From positions 195,394 to 259,393 of the forward strand of contig JBNGIO010006327.1 of NCBI GenBank assembly GCA_049999805.1: a stretch of 64,000 nt of DNA, read 5' to 3'. This stretch comes from Folioceros fuciformis (Eukaryota; Anthocerotophyta; Anthocerotopsida; Anthocerotales). The notes under the pieces were generated by a model. That model was not told the origin of the DNA. It ran no database searches and was given only the letters and a program-made list of their open reading frames with translations. Position 1 is the stretch's first letter, and the number at the start of each line of letters is the position of its first letter. The position numbers and the translations under genes are program-made. Of the stretch, positions 18,886-30,470 are shown piece by piece.

Positions 18886-21096
18886 ATGAGCGGACAGTCG
18901 TTGCCCAGCCTTGACTCACCCGAGGGCGTACTGGAATACGTCAACTTCATCACCCACAATCCAGGGAAGGTACAGCAGGAAGTTTTGGCTTCAATCCTGA
19001 AGGAGAATGCACATTGTCAGTACCTGGCAAGGTATGGGCTGGACGGGAGGACGGACGTGGAGTCCTTCAAGTCCTGTGTGCCGCTGAGTGATTATGAATC
19101 GATTAAAGAGGACCTGTACCGCATCGCTGATGGGGAGAACTCTGAGGAGTCGCCCATCCTGTGCTCAGGTCGGATTGTGGAGCTTTACACAAGGTGAGCT
19201 GCTTCAAATGGACAGTTCTGCATTTGCTTGACAATGCCCTGTGACGTGACACAGCAGCGTTAAGTTGAGCTGCTCGTGTGCTGTCTTGTTGCCAGTTCTG
19301 GAACTTCGAGCGGAGAAAGGAAGTTTTTCCCAACCGTGGAGAGCGACAGTCTTAGGAAAATGGTCTACTCATCAATCACCAGCATGGTGACCACTTTGTG
19401 AGTGTGCGGGCTTTTGTCACTGATGGGACAGCGACTGAGGATGGGGGCGTGGAATTTATGTGGGTCTGTCGGATGTCTTGAACAGGGCGTATCCTGATTT
19501 GGCTAAGGGTGGTAAGGGCCTCTACTTCTATGGTGTGAGACCAGCAGAGCAGACAAGAGGCGGGCTAGTTGCCCAGCCTGTGACAGCTAGTCTTCTCAGA
19601 GCTATTTTCTCAGGAAGAGGGCCTCTTTCCTCCTTCGCCAAGACGGTGGTCAGTCCAGGCGAAGTCATTCTCACGCCTGAGAAAGACAGCCAAATGCTCT
19701 ACTGCCACTGGATTTGTGGATTGGTACAGTTCAAAGAGGTTGTAAGAATAGGGACCTTGTTTGCCCCTAGTCTTGCAAGAGCCTTGCAGTACCTGGAGAA
19801 GAACTGGCAGCAGCTCTGTTGGGATATTCGACAGGGCAAGCTGAATAACAGTATCCAGGATCCTGCTGTCAGGGAGGTAGTGGAAAGGTTGATGGGTGGC
19901 CCTAATCCGGACCTGGCCGATCGTGTTGAATCCATCTGCTCTCGCCGGTAGGTGTGCGCCTGCATTATGGTGCTTACATACTTACACATGCAAGCAAGCA
20001 CCCGGTTCCCGGCATTGTTCTGACTTTAGATGTCGTTTTCATGAATGGTGCAGACCGACGTGGGATGGCAGTATTCCGGAGCTGTGGCCCAACATAATAC
20101 TGGCGGAAAGCATAGTCACAGGGAGCATGGCCGCCTACTTGCCAATCCTGCGCCGCTACCTGGGAAACATCCCGATCGTATCTATGACTTACGCTTCTTC
20201 AGAGGGGTTTCTCGGGACAAACTTAAGACCAGCTTGTCCTCCAGAGGACGTGGCCTACACCCTACTGCCATTCATGATGTACTTCGAGTTTCTGCCCATC
20301 ACGGAAGACGTGGGACAAGGAGACGAGCAAGCAGGTGGTCGCTCGGAGTCGGACAGCACAGAGAGTTCGGACCATGCTACCAGGACGGTTGACATCACAG
20401 GCGTGAAGCTGGGGAAGTTATATGAAGTAGTGGTGACGACCCACACTGGTGAGCCACTCATTCCACATGCCTCAGGTCACCTTGCCCCTCATGGCATGAA
20501 CTCATAACTTGCGACGTTTTCTTGGATGGACAGGACTGTATCGCTACAGAATGGAAGACTGCCTGAGGGTGGCAAGGTTTTACAACCGCATTCCTGAATT
20601 CCAGTTCGTAGAACGAAGGAATTTGGTTCTTAGCGTGGATACTGATAAAACAACGGAAAGTGAGCTGCTGGCAGCTGTGGGGGCAGCTGCCCTTATTCTA
20701 AAACAGCGCAGGAGCATCACCGTGACCGACTACACGAGTTGCGTCGACTTCTCCGCCACTCCAGGGCGCTATGTAATCTTCTGGGAGCTCTCACACCAGG
20801 AAGTAGTCCTACAGTCCGTCCTGGAGCAATGCTGTGAAAAATTGGAAAACTCGCTAGGCTTCACGTACAGGAGAAACAGGAACGAAGGCTTTATCGCACC
20901 TCTGACTCTGAGAATTGTGGGGTCAGGCACTTTCGATCTGCTGTTAGCTGGTGCAGTGGCGCGAGGTGCAACACACAGCCAGTTCAAGACCCCGAGGTGC
21001 CTCAAGGTCTCTGCTGATGTCGCCCTCTTCAATTCAAGGATTGTGCTGGAGGTTAGCTCTCCAACCCTGCCCTCCCTCAAAGTTGTCGGGGCATGA
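18886..21096 (+). CDS. GH3 acyl-acid amido synthetase, diverged paralog
   Basis: This is a GH3-family enzyme, which adenylates an acyl acid such as IAA or jasmonate and joins it to an amino acid in the cytosol. Five exons fit GT-AG and phase: 18886-19193, 19296-19397, 19486-19947, 20054-20448 and 20534-21096, giving 609 aa, normal for GH3. ATP motif 1 is SSGTSSGERKFFPT across the first intron. Motif 2 is YASSEGFLGTN, nearer the JAR1-type SSEG than SSECYFG. Motif 3 reads YRMEDCLRV where YRVGD is usual; the ribose-binding Asp is kept but the Gly is Glu. Exons 2 and 5 equal those of the paralog at 24854-27015 in length (102 and 563 bp). Substrate cannot be told from sequence. Confidence 0.88.
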
Positions 21097-21740
21097 AGGG
21101 AACCAGATCACTTCTAGAGATGACGACGCCCTTTGCCAGTTGCGAGACAAGTACAGTATGGAAGGTGGTGCACCTGGCCCTTGTTGACGAGGAGGGTACT
21201 AGGGCAATCAGAATTGAGAGCAGGGTGCGTCTGGCTCGCTGATGCCGGGGTGTAGGTGGCGTTGATGCCGTGTACGGTGTGACACTGGATGTATCGTGGC
21301 GTAACCTCGTGAGAAGAGAAAACTGTTGGCCGCACTCCTTCCTTTCCCACCGGGACCCCCATGGTTAAACGGGCGTTGATGTGGGCAAGGAACGGGAACG
21401 ATTGTTCCGAATTTAAAAAAGCTCGCAGCTCGTTGACCCATTCTCGCTATGGAGATTTTACCGATGCCAGCGCAAGAGTGTCTGGAATCGTCCGGGTGCA
21501 GCAGCTGCTGAATTGGCCTTGCCACGCCTTCTCTGTGCAGCAGTAGTGGCACCTGGGCAGGAATTGTGCTCCTCCGCCGGCGCGTCTTGCGGTTTCCATG
21601 CCTGGTCAGGCGCTTTTCCAAACGTGCTCCTTCCTCTCCGTCGGCCAGGTACGTGATGCTCTGCCCCGCTGTCCGGCACATGCTACCAGTCCCGTTGCAG
21701 TTGCAGGTCCGTCTGGGGCTGTGCGCCGGGCAGGCAAAGC

Positions 21741-23232
21741 GTGGGATTAGGGCAGATTTGCGGATGGGAAATGTTTTGGTGGGCACTGGGGCTGAAAATC
21801 CTCGCCTTTGCTGGAGAGCAGCACGGAGCGGAATGCGTTTTGTGGTCGGGGCTGGGAGGCGAGCGGGAGGAATCACAAGTTGTTCGGCCGTGGGTGCAGG
21901 CTTTCACGGGAACGCAAAATGTGTCGAACGGGGCAAAGGATGAGGCGTGGAAGGTCAACGTGCGGATTCAGGGATGTGACCTACAACGCGGGTACCTGTG
22001 CGGCAGTATGGAGGCTCTCAATGTTCCCCAAGCAGAGATTCCAGTAAGTGAAGGTGGATGCCACAATGCTCTTCGCATTTTTTGGCAGCATGGCAGATCC
22101 AGGATGGTTTTGTGATTGTGAGCTCTGTGCCTCCCAGCGAATTTCGCGATGGGTGAGTTTGCCCTTGAGCCTGTTTTTTTCCAGCATCCATCGCTGACAG
22201 AACACTGGGAGTAGTCCAGGATTTGCCTTGAAATTCCACCTCATTGGTACCTGTAGGAAAACCCTATGTTGCTGTGGCTGGCAGATCATGTGTGACTGTG
22301 AGGCTGACGAGCAGAATGTGGCTTGGTATGCAGGTGGTGACGTTCTGGGAAGGTCAAATTGTTGACAACAAGAACTATTGGTTTTACACTGGCCAGTGGG
22401 ATGCATCGTGAGTGTGTATTGAAGTCCTGCATAGCTTTGTTTTGAACGAGTCCGAGGTGCGGTGGTTTAAATTGACGTCTGCTGCTCGTCTCACAGGCGT
22501 GACGTGGATGTGGAGCACTGGTCCAAGTTCCCTTCCTTCGAACCTTTCCGGGTGAGTAAGGCCTTGCTAGTGAGCCAAGTCTACGTGGGACAATACTTGT
22601 GTTTACCGCTTGGCCTGTATACAAGCCCAGGCACGGAAGATGTAGCTCACAGACCGGTACTGGTCGGTGTATGTTGAACCGTCCTTCAGGAAGCAGTGCA
22701 ACAGGACTCTGGGCGTTCACTGGATCTTTCAAATTACCCCTACATCTTTATGGTATGTTCTTGTCTGTGCGTGTGTTTGATGTGAGTGACACAGACCTCC
22801 GTCACAGTGTTTCTTCCCCTTCAGCCCGCTCCGCGTGCTGTTTCTTTTTGAAATCAGCTCATTCTTTCCGTCCATACATACAGAGATGGAAGGAGAAATT
22901 TTTTGTCAACGTTGGTGCAGATTGTGGATTGACCATAGCGGGATTTTACTACGTCTGTTTCTGCCGCTCTGATGGCTCAGTCAGTGGGTACTACTACGAC
23001 CCCCACAGCAGGTATGTATCCGCTCCTGCAAATGAAGCTGCTTCACTGTGACTGGCTTTTTGAAGAAGAGGAGGAGGAATTTTCAGGTTACAGAATCTGT
23101 TGGGTGAGAAGGTACTTAACTCACTCTACTGGTTCCGATGGTTTTCCCTGCAGTCCTTTCCAAAAGCTGGAACTGAAAGTAACGACTGAAGGACGCCGGG
23201 GGTATCAGTTCCAAACATATTCTTTCCGATAG
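21741..23232 (+). CDS. GID4: GID4/VID24-like substrate receptor of GID/CTLH E3
   Basis: GID4 binds N-terminal Pro-type degrons and brings substrates to the GID/CTLH ubiquitin ligase. Six exons fit: 21741-22043, 22334-22407, 22497-22551, 22690-22752, 22884-23011 and 23154-23232, giving 233 aa, close to plant GID4. Landmarks are FTGTQNVSNGAKDEAWKVNV, VVTFWEGQIVDNKNYWFYTG, SLDLSNYPYIFMRWKEKFFV, GLTIAGFYYVCF and SPFQKLELKV. These form the beta-barrel that holds the degron. The first about 35 residues do not look like other plant GID4 proteins, so the start (Met at 21741) is uncertain and another 5' exon is possible. It lies about 640 bp after the first GH3 gene on the same strand. Confidence 0.88.
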
Positions 23233-24853
23233 CAGTGTGACGTCAAGACGATCGCTAGGAAGGAAAAAAAGTGCTTTCTTTTCTACTTGCTGTGTGTGTA
23301 TGGACATTCAATGGTCGAAATTGACCCCTTTCGGAAAAGCAAGTTGGGATCTCTCCTCAGGTTGAACGTAAGCCCTTCCCCCACTCCACAGTCCACTGGA
23401 CCTGGGAGTTGTGTGTCTGACAAGGGAGCGCGCTGTGCGAGCAATGAGGCAACATGCCTGCCTGCACCACGTGATGAGGGTGTCGGATCTGTCCAAGCCG
23501 ATATGAGGCCCGGGACACGGAAGACCCACACCCTGCATGTTGCAGCGTGGTTTCGAGTACCCCTGCGTAACGTGTTGCGCTCTCTTGCCACAGATGCTGA
23601 TGCGGGGATCTCCAGCAGGGAAAAAAAGAAGGGTTGCATGCAAGAACAGATCGACCTCTAAAAGGTGATGAGTTCTGACTGGTGAGTCCAATGCCATTTC
23701 GCACAGGTGCTGCCGGGATGTCCTTGCCGAAATGGCTGGCAAGTGGAAGGTAGGTGGAGTCGGAATCTGGCAGGCCCCATAAGACCAGCACCTCACCTCA
23801 GCTCACCGTTGGTAGGACGCAAACAAGCTGTTCCCGCTTTGTGAGACACGTATTATGCCCCTCTCGGGCCCGCGGCGCCTTCAATGACCACGCAGTGATG
23901 CTAGCAAGGATACGGAACGCAATGATGATGAACGACACATGCAAGTCTTGGATGAGTAACATGGCGAATCAATGCGCTCTTATGCAACACGGAAGATGTC
24001 CATGTATGTGGGGGCCTGAACTGAACCAACCCAGTCTATCGTAACGTCCTCCTCACGTGCACCCACTTGCAGGAGCTGGACACCTGGTCCTCCCTTCTCC
24101 CCCGGATTTTCCTCGCACTGGTTCGTTTGTGGACTGCGTTTTCCTGGCCTGGGTGTGCCCATCCAGCAACTGTTTCTCCACCGGGCTACGCCTCTGTTTG
24201 AAGCTATGAATTGCAGGTTAGAGAGCCTTGTAGAGACTGGGTATGGTACAAGATTGAGTATGTGTACAAAATTGATCAGGTTCTTGATCACAAGGAACCG
24301 ACATCGGTCTCCCTTAGAACTGCTTCCTATCATGCCAGCCGGGGGCACTATCTGAAACTAGTGAAAGGCACAGGTGCCCACGAATAAGGCCCAGCATGAC
24401 CAAGGCTTTCTCTCCTACTACTACTACTAAGAAGGTATGTATTATACCTGCAACACTGGCCTTGTGTGACGATTGTGGAGCAGAAGAGCTTTCGAGTGGG
24501 CCGCGAGAGTGAGTGACACCTTCCCCCGCTCCCCCCTCGTCCCGCACACCGAAGCCGCAGCAGCCACACCGCTCTCTGTCAGTCGATCGGCCAAAATACT
24601 TACAACCCTTTTCTCCTCCTTGTGGTTGCCGTGTCGATGTCAGCTTCAAGAGGCCCGATGTGTGCACTACGTCGACACAGCAAACCCCCTTGTCCAAAAT
24701 GTGGCTGCCTCTTATTTCTATGGTCATGTGCTCCTGACTACCTGAAGTGGACCCCAGCAGCTGCAGCTGAGCGTGCGTCGTAGTTCGATGATGTCCAACA
24801 TCGATGCGAGGCGGACGCCTTAATGATCCCCCCCATAAGACGAAACCCATTTA
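23233..24853. other. Intergenic between GID4 and second GH3
   Basis: This holds the 3' flanks of GID4 (+) and of the second GH3 gene (-), which converge here. No open frame has recognisable motifs or plausible splice structure, and I see no tRNA or repeat. Confidence 0.6.
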
Positions 24854-27015
24854 TCAAGGCCTAAACGACACCCAATGCGGCAGCCGGGGGCTGAAATAGC
24901 TGGAGGAGACGCGCGCATTGAGCAGCTCCACGATGGGATTGAATTTCACACACCTGGGCGTCTTGTACTGGTTGATGGAAGCCCCCCGGGTGAGGGCGTA
25001 GTCCATCAAAGCATCGAAGGTTCCGGGTTTCACCACCCTGATCTCCAGCGGGCCAACGGAGCCCTCCACCCTCCCCGCCCTGTAGATGACATCCAGAGAC
25101 TCCTCCATGGTGAAGCAGCATTCCTGGAACAGCTGCGGCGTCAGATTCTTGTCTGCCCTGAGCTCCCAGTAGATGACGTAGTGGCCGGGGATGGAGGACG
25201 TGTCCGCGTAGCTGGTGTACTCGATGAGGCGCGCCCCCTCCGGCTGCAGATGTTGCCTGACCGCGTTCTCCACCGCCGTGTGCAGATCCTCCTCGTCCGT
25301 CTTGTCGGCGTCGATGCTGAGCACCACGTTCTTCCGGCACACAAAGTGGAACTGGGGCGCGTTGTTGTGGAACCCCGTCACTCTGAGCACATCTCCCACA
25401 CGGTAACGATACAGGCCTGGAGTAGCAGGAGTAGGACAAGGCGCTGTGTCAGTGCCCACCGCCATCGTCATAGCTCGTGAAAGCATTCCATGAACTGGAG
25501 GCCTGAGAACGCAATGTCAAGCTTACCAGCGTAGGTGGTGAGGACGAGCTCGTACTCGAGGCCGATCTGAACGTCGTGGAGCTCGACGACCTGGAGCGTG
25601 TCGGCGGGGGAGGTGAAGTCGGAGTCCGAGGCCAGGTCGTGGATGTCGTGGCTGCGCTTGACGGGGAGGAACTCGTAGTAGCACATGTTGGGCAGGAGGG
25701 TGTAGGTGACTTCGGATGGATGGCACAGCGGCTTGAGGTTGATGCCGAAGTAGCACTCGGAGGAGGCGTACATGGTGCTGGCCAGGGGAAGGCCTCCACT
25801 GTAGTAGTCCAGGGTGGGGATGTACTGCGCCATGGTCCCCGTGATCACCACCTCGATGTACTTGGTGTTGGGCCAGAGGCGGGAGATGATGCCCTGCCAG
25901 CTGGAGGCGGCGCACTCCCGGCGGATAGCCTCCGCCAGCTCCGGCCGGGGCTGTCCACCCAGCAGCTGCTCCACCGCCGCCCGGGCCGCCAGATCCGTCA
26001 CCACGTCGCTTAGCCGGCCCAGTCGGATGTCTTCCACCAACTCCGGCCAGTGCTCCTCCAGGTAACGGATGGCGCGGAGGAAGCCGGAGGCGAACACGGC
26101 TCCCATCCGCAGCACCTCGTCCCGCTGCAGCAGCCCGCATATGAGGTGGCAGTACATGGTCTGGTGCGCGTCCGGGCACAGAACCACCTCGTTGGGCGAT
26201 GTGAGCACGTTGTAGGGGTCGTATGGCCGCAGCGTGAAGTATGGGCTCTTGTAGTAGCTGGTGAGCACCGGCCGGGCCAGCAAGCCGCCGGGCGTCTTGG
26301 CCTCCGGGCGGATGAAGAGAAAGAACATGCCTTTCCCCTTGTCCAGATCCGCCAGATACCTGATCCATCGCCCACAACACAAGGTGTGTGTGTCAGTTTT
26401 CATGAGAAGCAATTTGGCCTCGGGGTCACTCGAGAAGTTGGTTGAGACATCGCGAGTCTCGGAGCAAATGAACTCTCACTGGTTCATGACGGGCATGAGC
26501 AAGCTGTAGAGCAGCGTTCGCCTCTCGAATTCCTCCGAAATGGTAGGCATCAGCTTGCGCTCCCCAGCCGACGTCCCAGAGCTGCGGCAGTTCGTGCGCA
26601 GAATGCATGGCAGTGTGAGTGCAAGCGTGGACGGTTGGATGGATTGACGGATGGGTTGTAGCGCTCAATGACTGGCTCCCAGAGGACACGGTGCTTACCT
26701 GGTGAGGAACTCGGAGATGGGCTGCGCCGAGAGAATGGGGGACGTGTCCCCGTTGGCAATGCGCTGGATTTCGGGCTGCAGGTCCTCGTAGGTGATGAGG
26801 GGCAGCAGGTGCTTGAAGGAGTCCTTGTCAATTCTGCCGTTGAGCCCGTAGCGCTGGAGATACTCGGTGTGGGCGTTGCGGGTAAGAATGGCGGACAGCA
26901 CCTGGTCCTGCACCTCTTTGGCGGTGATGGTGACGGTTTCGATGAAGTCCAGCGCCTCCTTCTCGCGCCGCTTGTACACCTCCATACCGTTGGGGTGAGC
27001 CTGGGCCTGGGCCAT
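24854..27015 (-). CDS. GH3 acyl-acid amido synthetase, canonical paralog
   Basis: This GH3 enzyme is likely a cytosolic hormone-amino acid synthetase. Four exons on the reverse strand fit GT-AG and phase: 27015-26699, 26581-26480, 26359-25527 and 25416-24854, giving 604 aa. All three nucleotide-binding motifs are standard: [14 protein letters not shown] (exon 2), [11 protein letters not shown] (exon 3) and [12 protein letters not shown] (exon 4). Other family blocks are [48 protein letters not shown] and [13 protein letters not shown]. The Met at 27015 is chosen over an upstream in-frame Met at 27066 because [10 protein letters not shown] leads directly into the GH3 N-terminal helix. Exon 3 corresponds to exons 3 and 4 of the other GH3 gene, so one intron was gained or lost. 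Coding GC is much higher than in the paralog. Confidence 0.93.
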
Positions 27016-29455
27016 TGCGGCTTGGCGGGACAAAGGGGCCGGGAGGAACAGGACTGTGGAGGGCAAACAAATTGGCAGCGACGTCCAAGGCCTGCTATAC
27101 AGCAGCAGCGGCAGATGCTAGCTCGCTAGCTAGCTAGATAGAGCTGAAGGCTGGCGGGGCGATGAGAAGGAACGCGCGTGTGGGCACCCAGACGGAAGCG
27201 AAAAAAATAGCAGGAGTACCAGCCGATCGAGCAGGCTGAACTAGTCGCGAGCGGGAGCAGCAGAGCGGGTGCCAGCAGAGAGCAATTGACGGACTACCAT
27301 CTCCAGATATCTACAGCTCAGAGCAGAGACGAGTCACCCGCCACGGCAGGAAAAGGGGGACCGGAAAGGGACAGGAGCAGCTGGCTCTGGCGAGCAAATG
27401 CTCCGGCACCAGCAGGATGATGGAAAGGAAGGCAGTCCTGGAGGCGAGGCAGAGCGGGCCGGGGGTAAGTGCAAGTGCAGGAGCAAAGTGCAAGAGCAAA
27501 GAGCAAGTCTTAGAGAGCAGGGAAGAGCAGAGCACTGGGTAGCTCTAAGAGAGGCGAGGAAGCAGGAGCAGGAGCAGGAGCAGGAGTAGGAGGAGGCGAG
27601 AAAAGCGCGGGAGAGAGGAGCAGAAAAGGCAGTCCGAGAGCTGAGAATGGAATGGGAAGTGTGTCCTGAGAGATCCTACGATGTGGCCATCTTTATAGCG
27701 ACTCGCAAAGATCCGGCTACATGGGCATGTCCCCTCCCGCCTGATGAGGCTGAGAGCGGGACCGGGGTCGGGGCCGGGTCCCGTCCTTGCACACAAGGCG
27801 GGCTTGCACTTGGCTTGCTTGCTGGCGCGTCTATTAAGCAATATCCTAACGTTGTTTAATGCGCTGGAAGGATAGCAGGAATGCCGGACAAGGTCGGTCC
27901 AGAAGCGGTCTGCGGGCAGTGGTGCCTTTGGTCGGACTAGTGTAGTAGTCCACATTACCATTTTTACTTGAACCCAGATGATCCATGTCGTGTCCTTGAT
28001 GGGAGAAAGCGCCAGGGTGAGGCCGTCCGCCCGGCCTGATTCGGGCGTTTGCTCCACCATTTGCCTCCTCCCTCGGTGTTAACATGTGGCAGCCGCCCAG
28101 AAAAGCAAATCTGGGCATCAAGTTGGCCTGACTAAAAATTGCATTGCCACCCACATCATCGCACGCCGGCTCTCCACCCTGACCCTACAATTCAAAGGGC
28201 TGGTGGCATGACAGGCATGACGCTGTGGAGACCGAAAGGAGACTGGCTTCTACCGTTATAGCAGCTGCACGGACTCTGCGCAAGAAGCTGCCAGCAACGC
28301 GGGGCAGGCCTGTTGGTGCCAGGGCCAGGGCCGGGGCCAGTGGCAGTGGCAGTGTCAGTGCCAGAGCCAGTGCCAGTGGGGCGGTTTGCTGAATGGAGGG
28401 AAGCTCCGAGCAAGCAGAGGAAAGAACGGAAGGAAGCAAAGGGAGACGGGCATTTTCCGAGCTATGGCATGCCATGGAAAAACACCATGCCCGCCTCCAG
28501 ACTAATCTTAGTAAGTAAAGCCCCTGCTGTTCGTTCTACCATTCTACCTGTGCTCCAACACTTGGGCTCGCAAATTGCGTCCTGCTACTGCACCTGTTCC
28601 TGCTGCTTCTTGGGTGAGACGGCCCCTTTGATTCCCATCAGGCCAATGGCGAGACGTCTCCACCGAGTTCGCCGGTCACCAGGTGCCCCCACTGCACGTG
28701 TCCGTGGTCAAGGGCTGCCGGTCAGGCCCGGGCCTGAGAGACCGGGTCACCGGGTCTTGCAAGTGGGCGACGGCCCGAGGGTCCCGAGACTCCCAAGTCC
28801 CCACACACACACACTCCCGAGAGTCCCGAGGCCATCCATTCCATAGTCGCCGACAGGATCTCATCTCTCGGCGGGCGTTTGGCATTGTGGAGGTGGGAGG
28901 AAACCCGGGAGGGTGCGCTCTGCCCCGAAACACCAGGACAGGGCCGAGCTGGTGTTTTGGGATAGCAGGACATGTGTCGTGGTCACCCACGGCCGTCCGG
29001 GCCCCACCCATTCCTGTGGGGCCGCAATCCTCCCATTAAATTCTGGCGTCGACACGAGTGGGCCCGCCCTGTCCGGGCGCTGTCCCCCCTGGACGCGACA
29101 CGCATCGGGCCCGCCTTCATGCACGCCCGCCCGCACGCCGGGGCCCGCCACTTTCACCTCCTCGTACCTCCTCACATGGCCAAGTTATGGAGTGTCTGTC
29201 ACGCGCCGCACTTCACTTGCTCGGCTCCTCTTCCCATGCACCTCCCGCGTCTCGGCGCAGGCGCCTGCGCAGGCCTTCCTCTTTTCTTCTCTTCTTTTCT
29301 TCCCACTTCCCCTGGCTCCACTCCTCCCCTCCTCGCTTCGCGATTTACAGTTCTCCCCTCTTCCCCTCCTCGCTTCGCGATTTACAGTGCTAGTACATCT
29401 GGGGTAGAAAAGACTTGAGGGCGAAAATAATATGACTGATCTCGTCCCCTACTGA
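27016..29455. other. Upstream region of GH3, GC-rich low complexity
   Basis: This should hold the promoter and 5' UTR of the GH3 gene ending at 27015. Simple repeats are frequent: GCTAGCTAGC near 27118-27138, (GGAGCA)n near 27560-27590, and degenerate six-base repeats of CCAGTGG type at about 28313-28383. The long frames in 28300-29400 overlap on both strands as expected of GC-rich DNA and carry no motif I recognise. Confidence 0.55.
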
Positions 29456-29460
29456 TGACG

Positions 29461-29492
<32 letters not shown>

Positions 29493-29536
29493 TGGAGCCT
29501 AAATCCAGCGCCTTAGACCACTCGGCCAAACCGTCA
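29456..29536 (-). tRNA. tRNA-Leu(UAG)
   Basis: On the reverse strand 81 nt fold as a class II tRNA. The acceptor stem is TGACGGT/GCCGTCA, the D-arm has GGCCGAGTGGTCTAAGGC, the anticodon stem CTGGA/TCCAG holds the loop TTTAGGC (anticodon TAG, reading CUA), a long variable arm follows, and the T-arm is GTGGGTTCAAATCCCAC. There is no intron and no encoded CCA, as in nuclear tRNA genes. A and B box promoters lie in the D and T arms. Confidence 0.96.
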
Positions 29537-30030
29537 GTTGATTCCCAGTGGATTCATTTATTTTTATAAATTATAATTAAATTCTTTTACCCATTACTTA
29601 CGTGTACCATGAGTATGGATGTCTCCACATTGTCTCATGTGTGGAGACACATGGCAGAGGGCCCTACATGTTTTCTCTCTGGATATTGTATGAATTTATG
29701 ATTATATATATTATAAAATATAAATAGATATCACTATATAATAAAAAAATATAAGAAACCCAAAAGATATGACCATAAATGTATCTTTAGGTGAAGAGTA
29801 ATCTTCATATAATTTTTATACATAATAAATTAAAGAAGAATTCTTTGTACATATTACCTAAATCATCATCATGTCCTAAGGGAGTAGTGGTGTTCTGAAA
29901 CAAAGCAACTGTCCGCGGACGCGAGACGGGCATGACGACTAGTCATATATGTAGCCTTACCGGCAGAAATCTCCGTTCCGTTACACACGCTTCTTATTTC
30001 AATCCTTGTGATACTTAGCCTATCGTCCTC
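29537..30030. other. AT-rich segment with TGTCTC hairpin
   Basis: This strongly AT-rich stretch follows the tRNA and differs sharply from the GC-rich DNA before it. At 29620-29649 a perfect 10-bp stem (TGTCTCCACA / TGTGGAGACA) encloses a 10-base loop that itself contains TGTCTC. No gene is seen. Confidence 0.7.
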
Positions 30031-30224
30031 ACCCATTTTTGGCTTTGTACACCAACCGGAAGAAAACCCAAGGGGAAGGAGTTCTACTGAGTCTATGGGA
30101 CAGTTTGCAACGAGAACCTCATGAACATGTACATCTGTTTCGTAGGAATGGGGGATGGCGCTCAGCCGCCGCTACCTACCGGTCGTGGCACCAGATGTGG
30201 TGGTCGGGACCTGCACATGGGCCT

Positions 30225-30470
30225 GGAGCTGGAGCAGAGTCGGAGCTNNNNNNNNNNNNNNNNNNNNNNNNNNNNNNNNNNNNNNNNNNNNNNNNNNNNN
30301 NNNNNNNNNNNNNNNNNNNNNNNNNNNNNNNNNNNNNNNNNNNNNNNTGGAGGTGGAGCTGAAGCTAAAGCTAAAGGTGGAGCTGGAGCTGGAGCTGGAG
30401 CTGGAGCTGGAGCTGAAGCTAAAGCTAAAGCTAAAGGTGGAGTTGGAGCTGAAGCGGGAGCGGAAGCTGA
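30225..30470. repeat. Hexanucleotide repeat with a 100-N assembly gap
   Basis: Both sides of the gap consist of GGAGCT-type hexamers (variants GAAGCT, AAAGCT, AAAGGT). Bases 30248-30347 are exactly 100 N, the usual placeholder for a gap of unknown size. Long frames that cross it are artefacts of repeat translation. Confidence 0.95.

Noticed and set aside
24875-26445. Long plus-strand frames (24875-25480, 25576-26013, 26050-26445)
   Set aside because: They overlap the GH3 exons on the other strand, have no motif and arise from high GC3 of the real gene.
28300-29420. Cluster of GC-rich overlapping frames on both strands
   Set aside because: Pro/Arg/Gly-rich translations in several frames at once are typical of GC-rich non-coding DNA.
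29550-29900. Possible organellar DNA insert because of AT-richness next to a tRNA
   Set aside because: The tRNA is nuclear type and the AT-rich part contains no organellar gene or motif.
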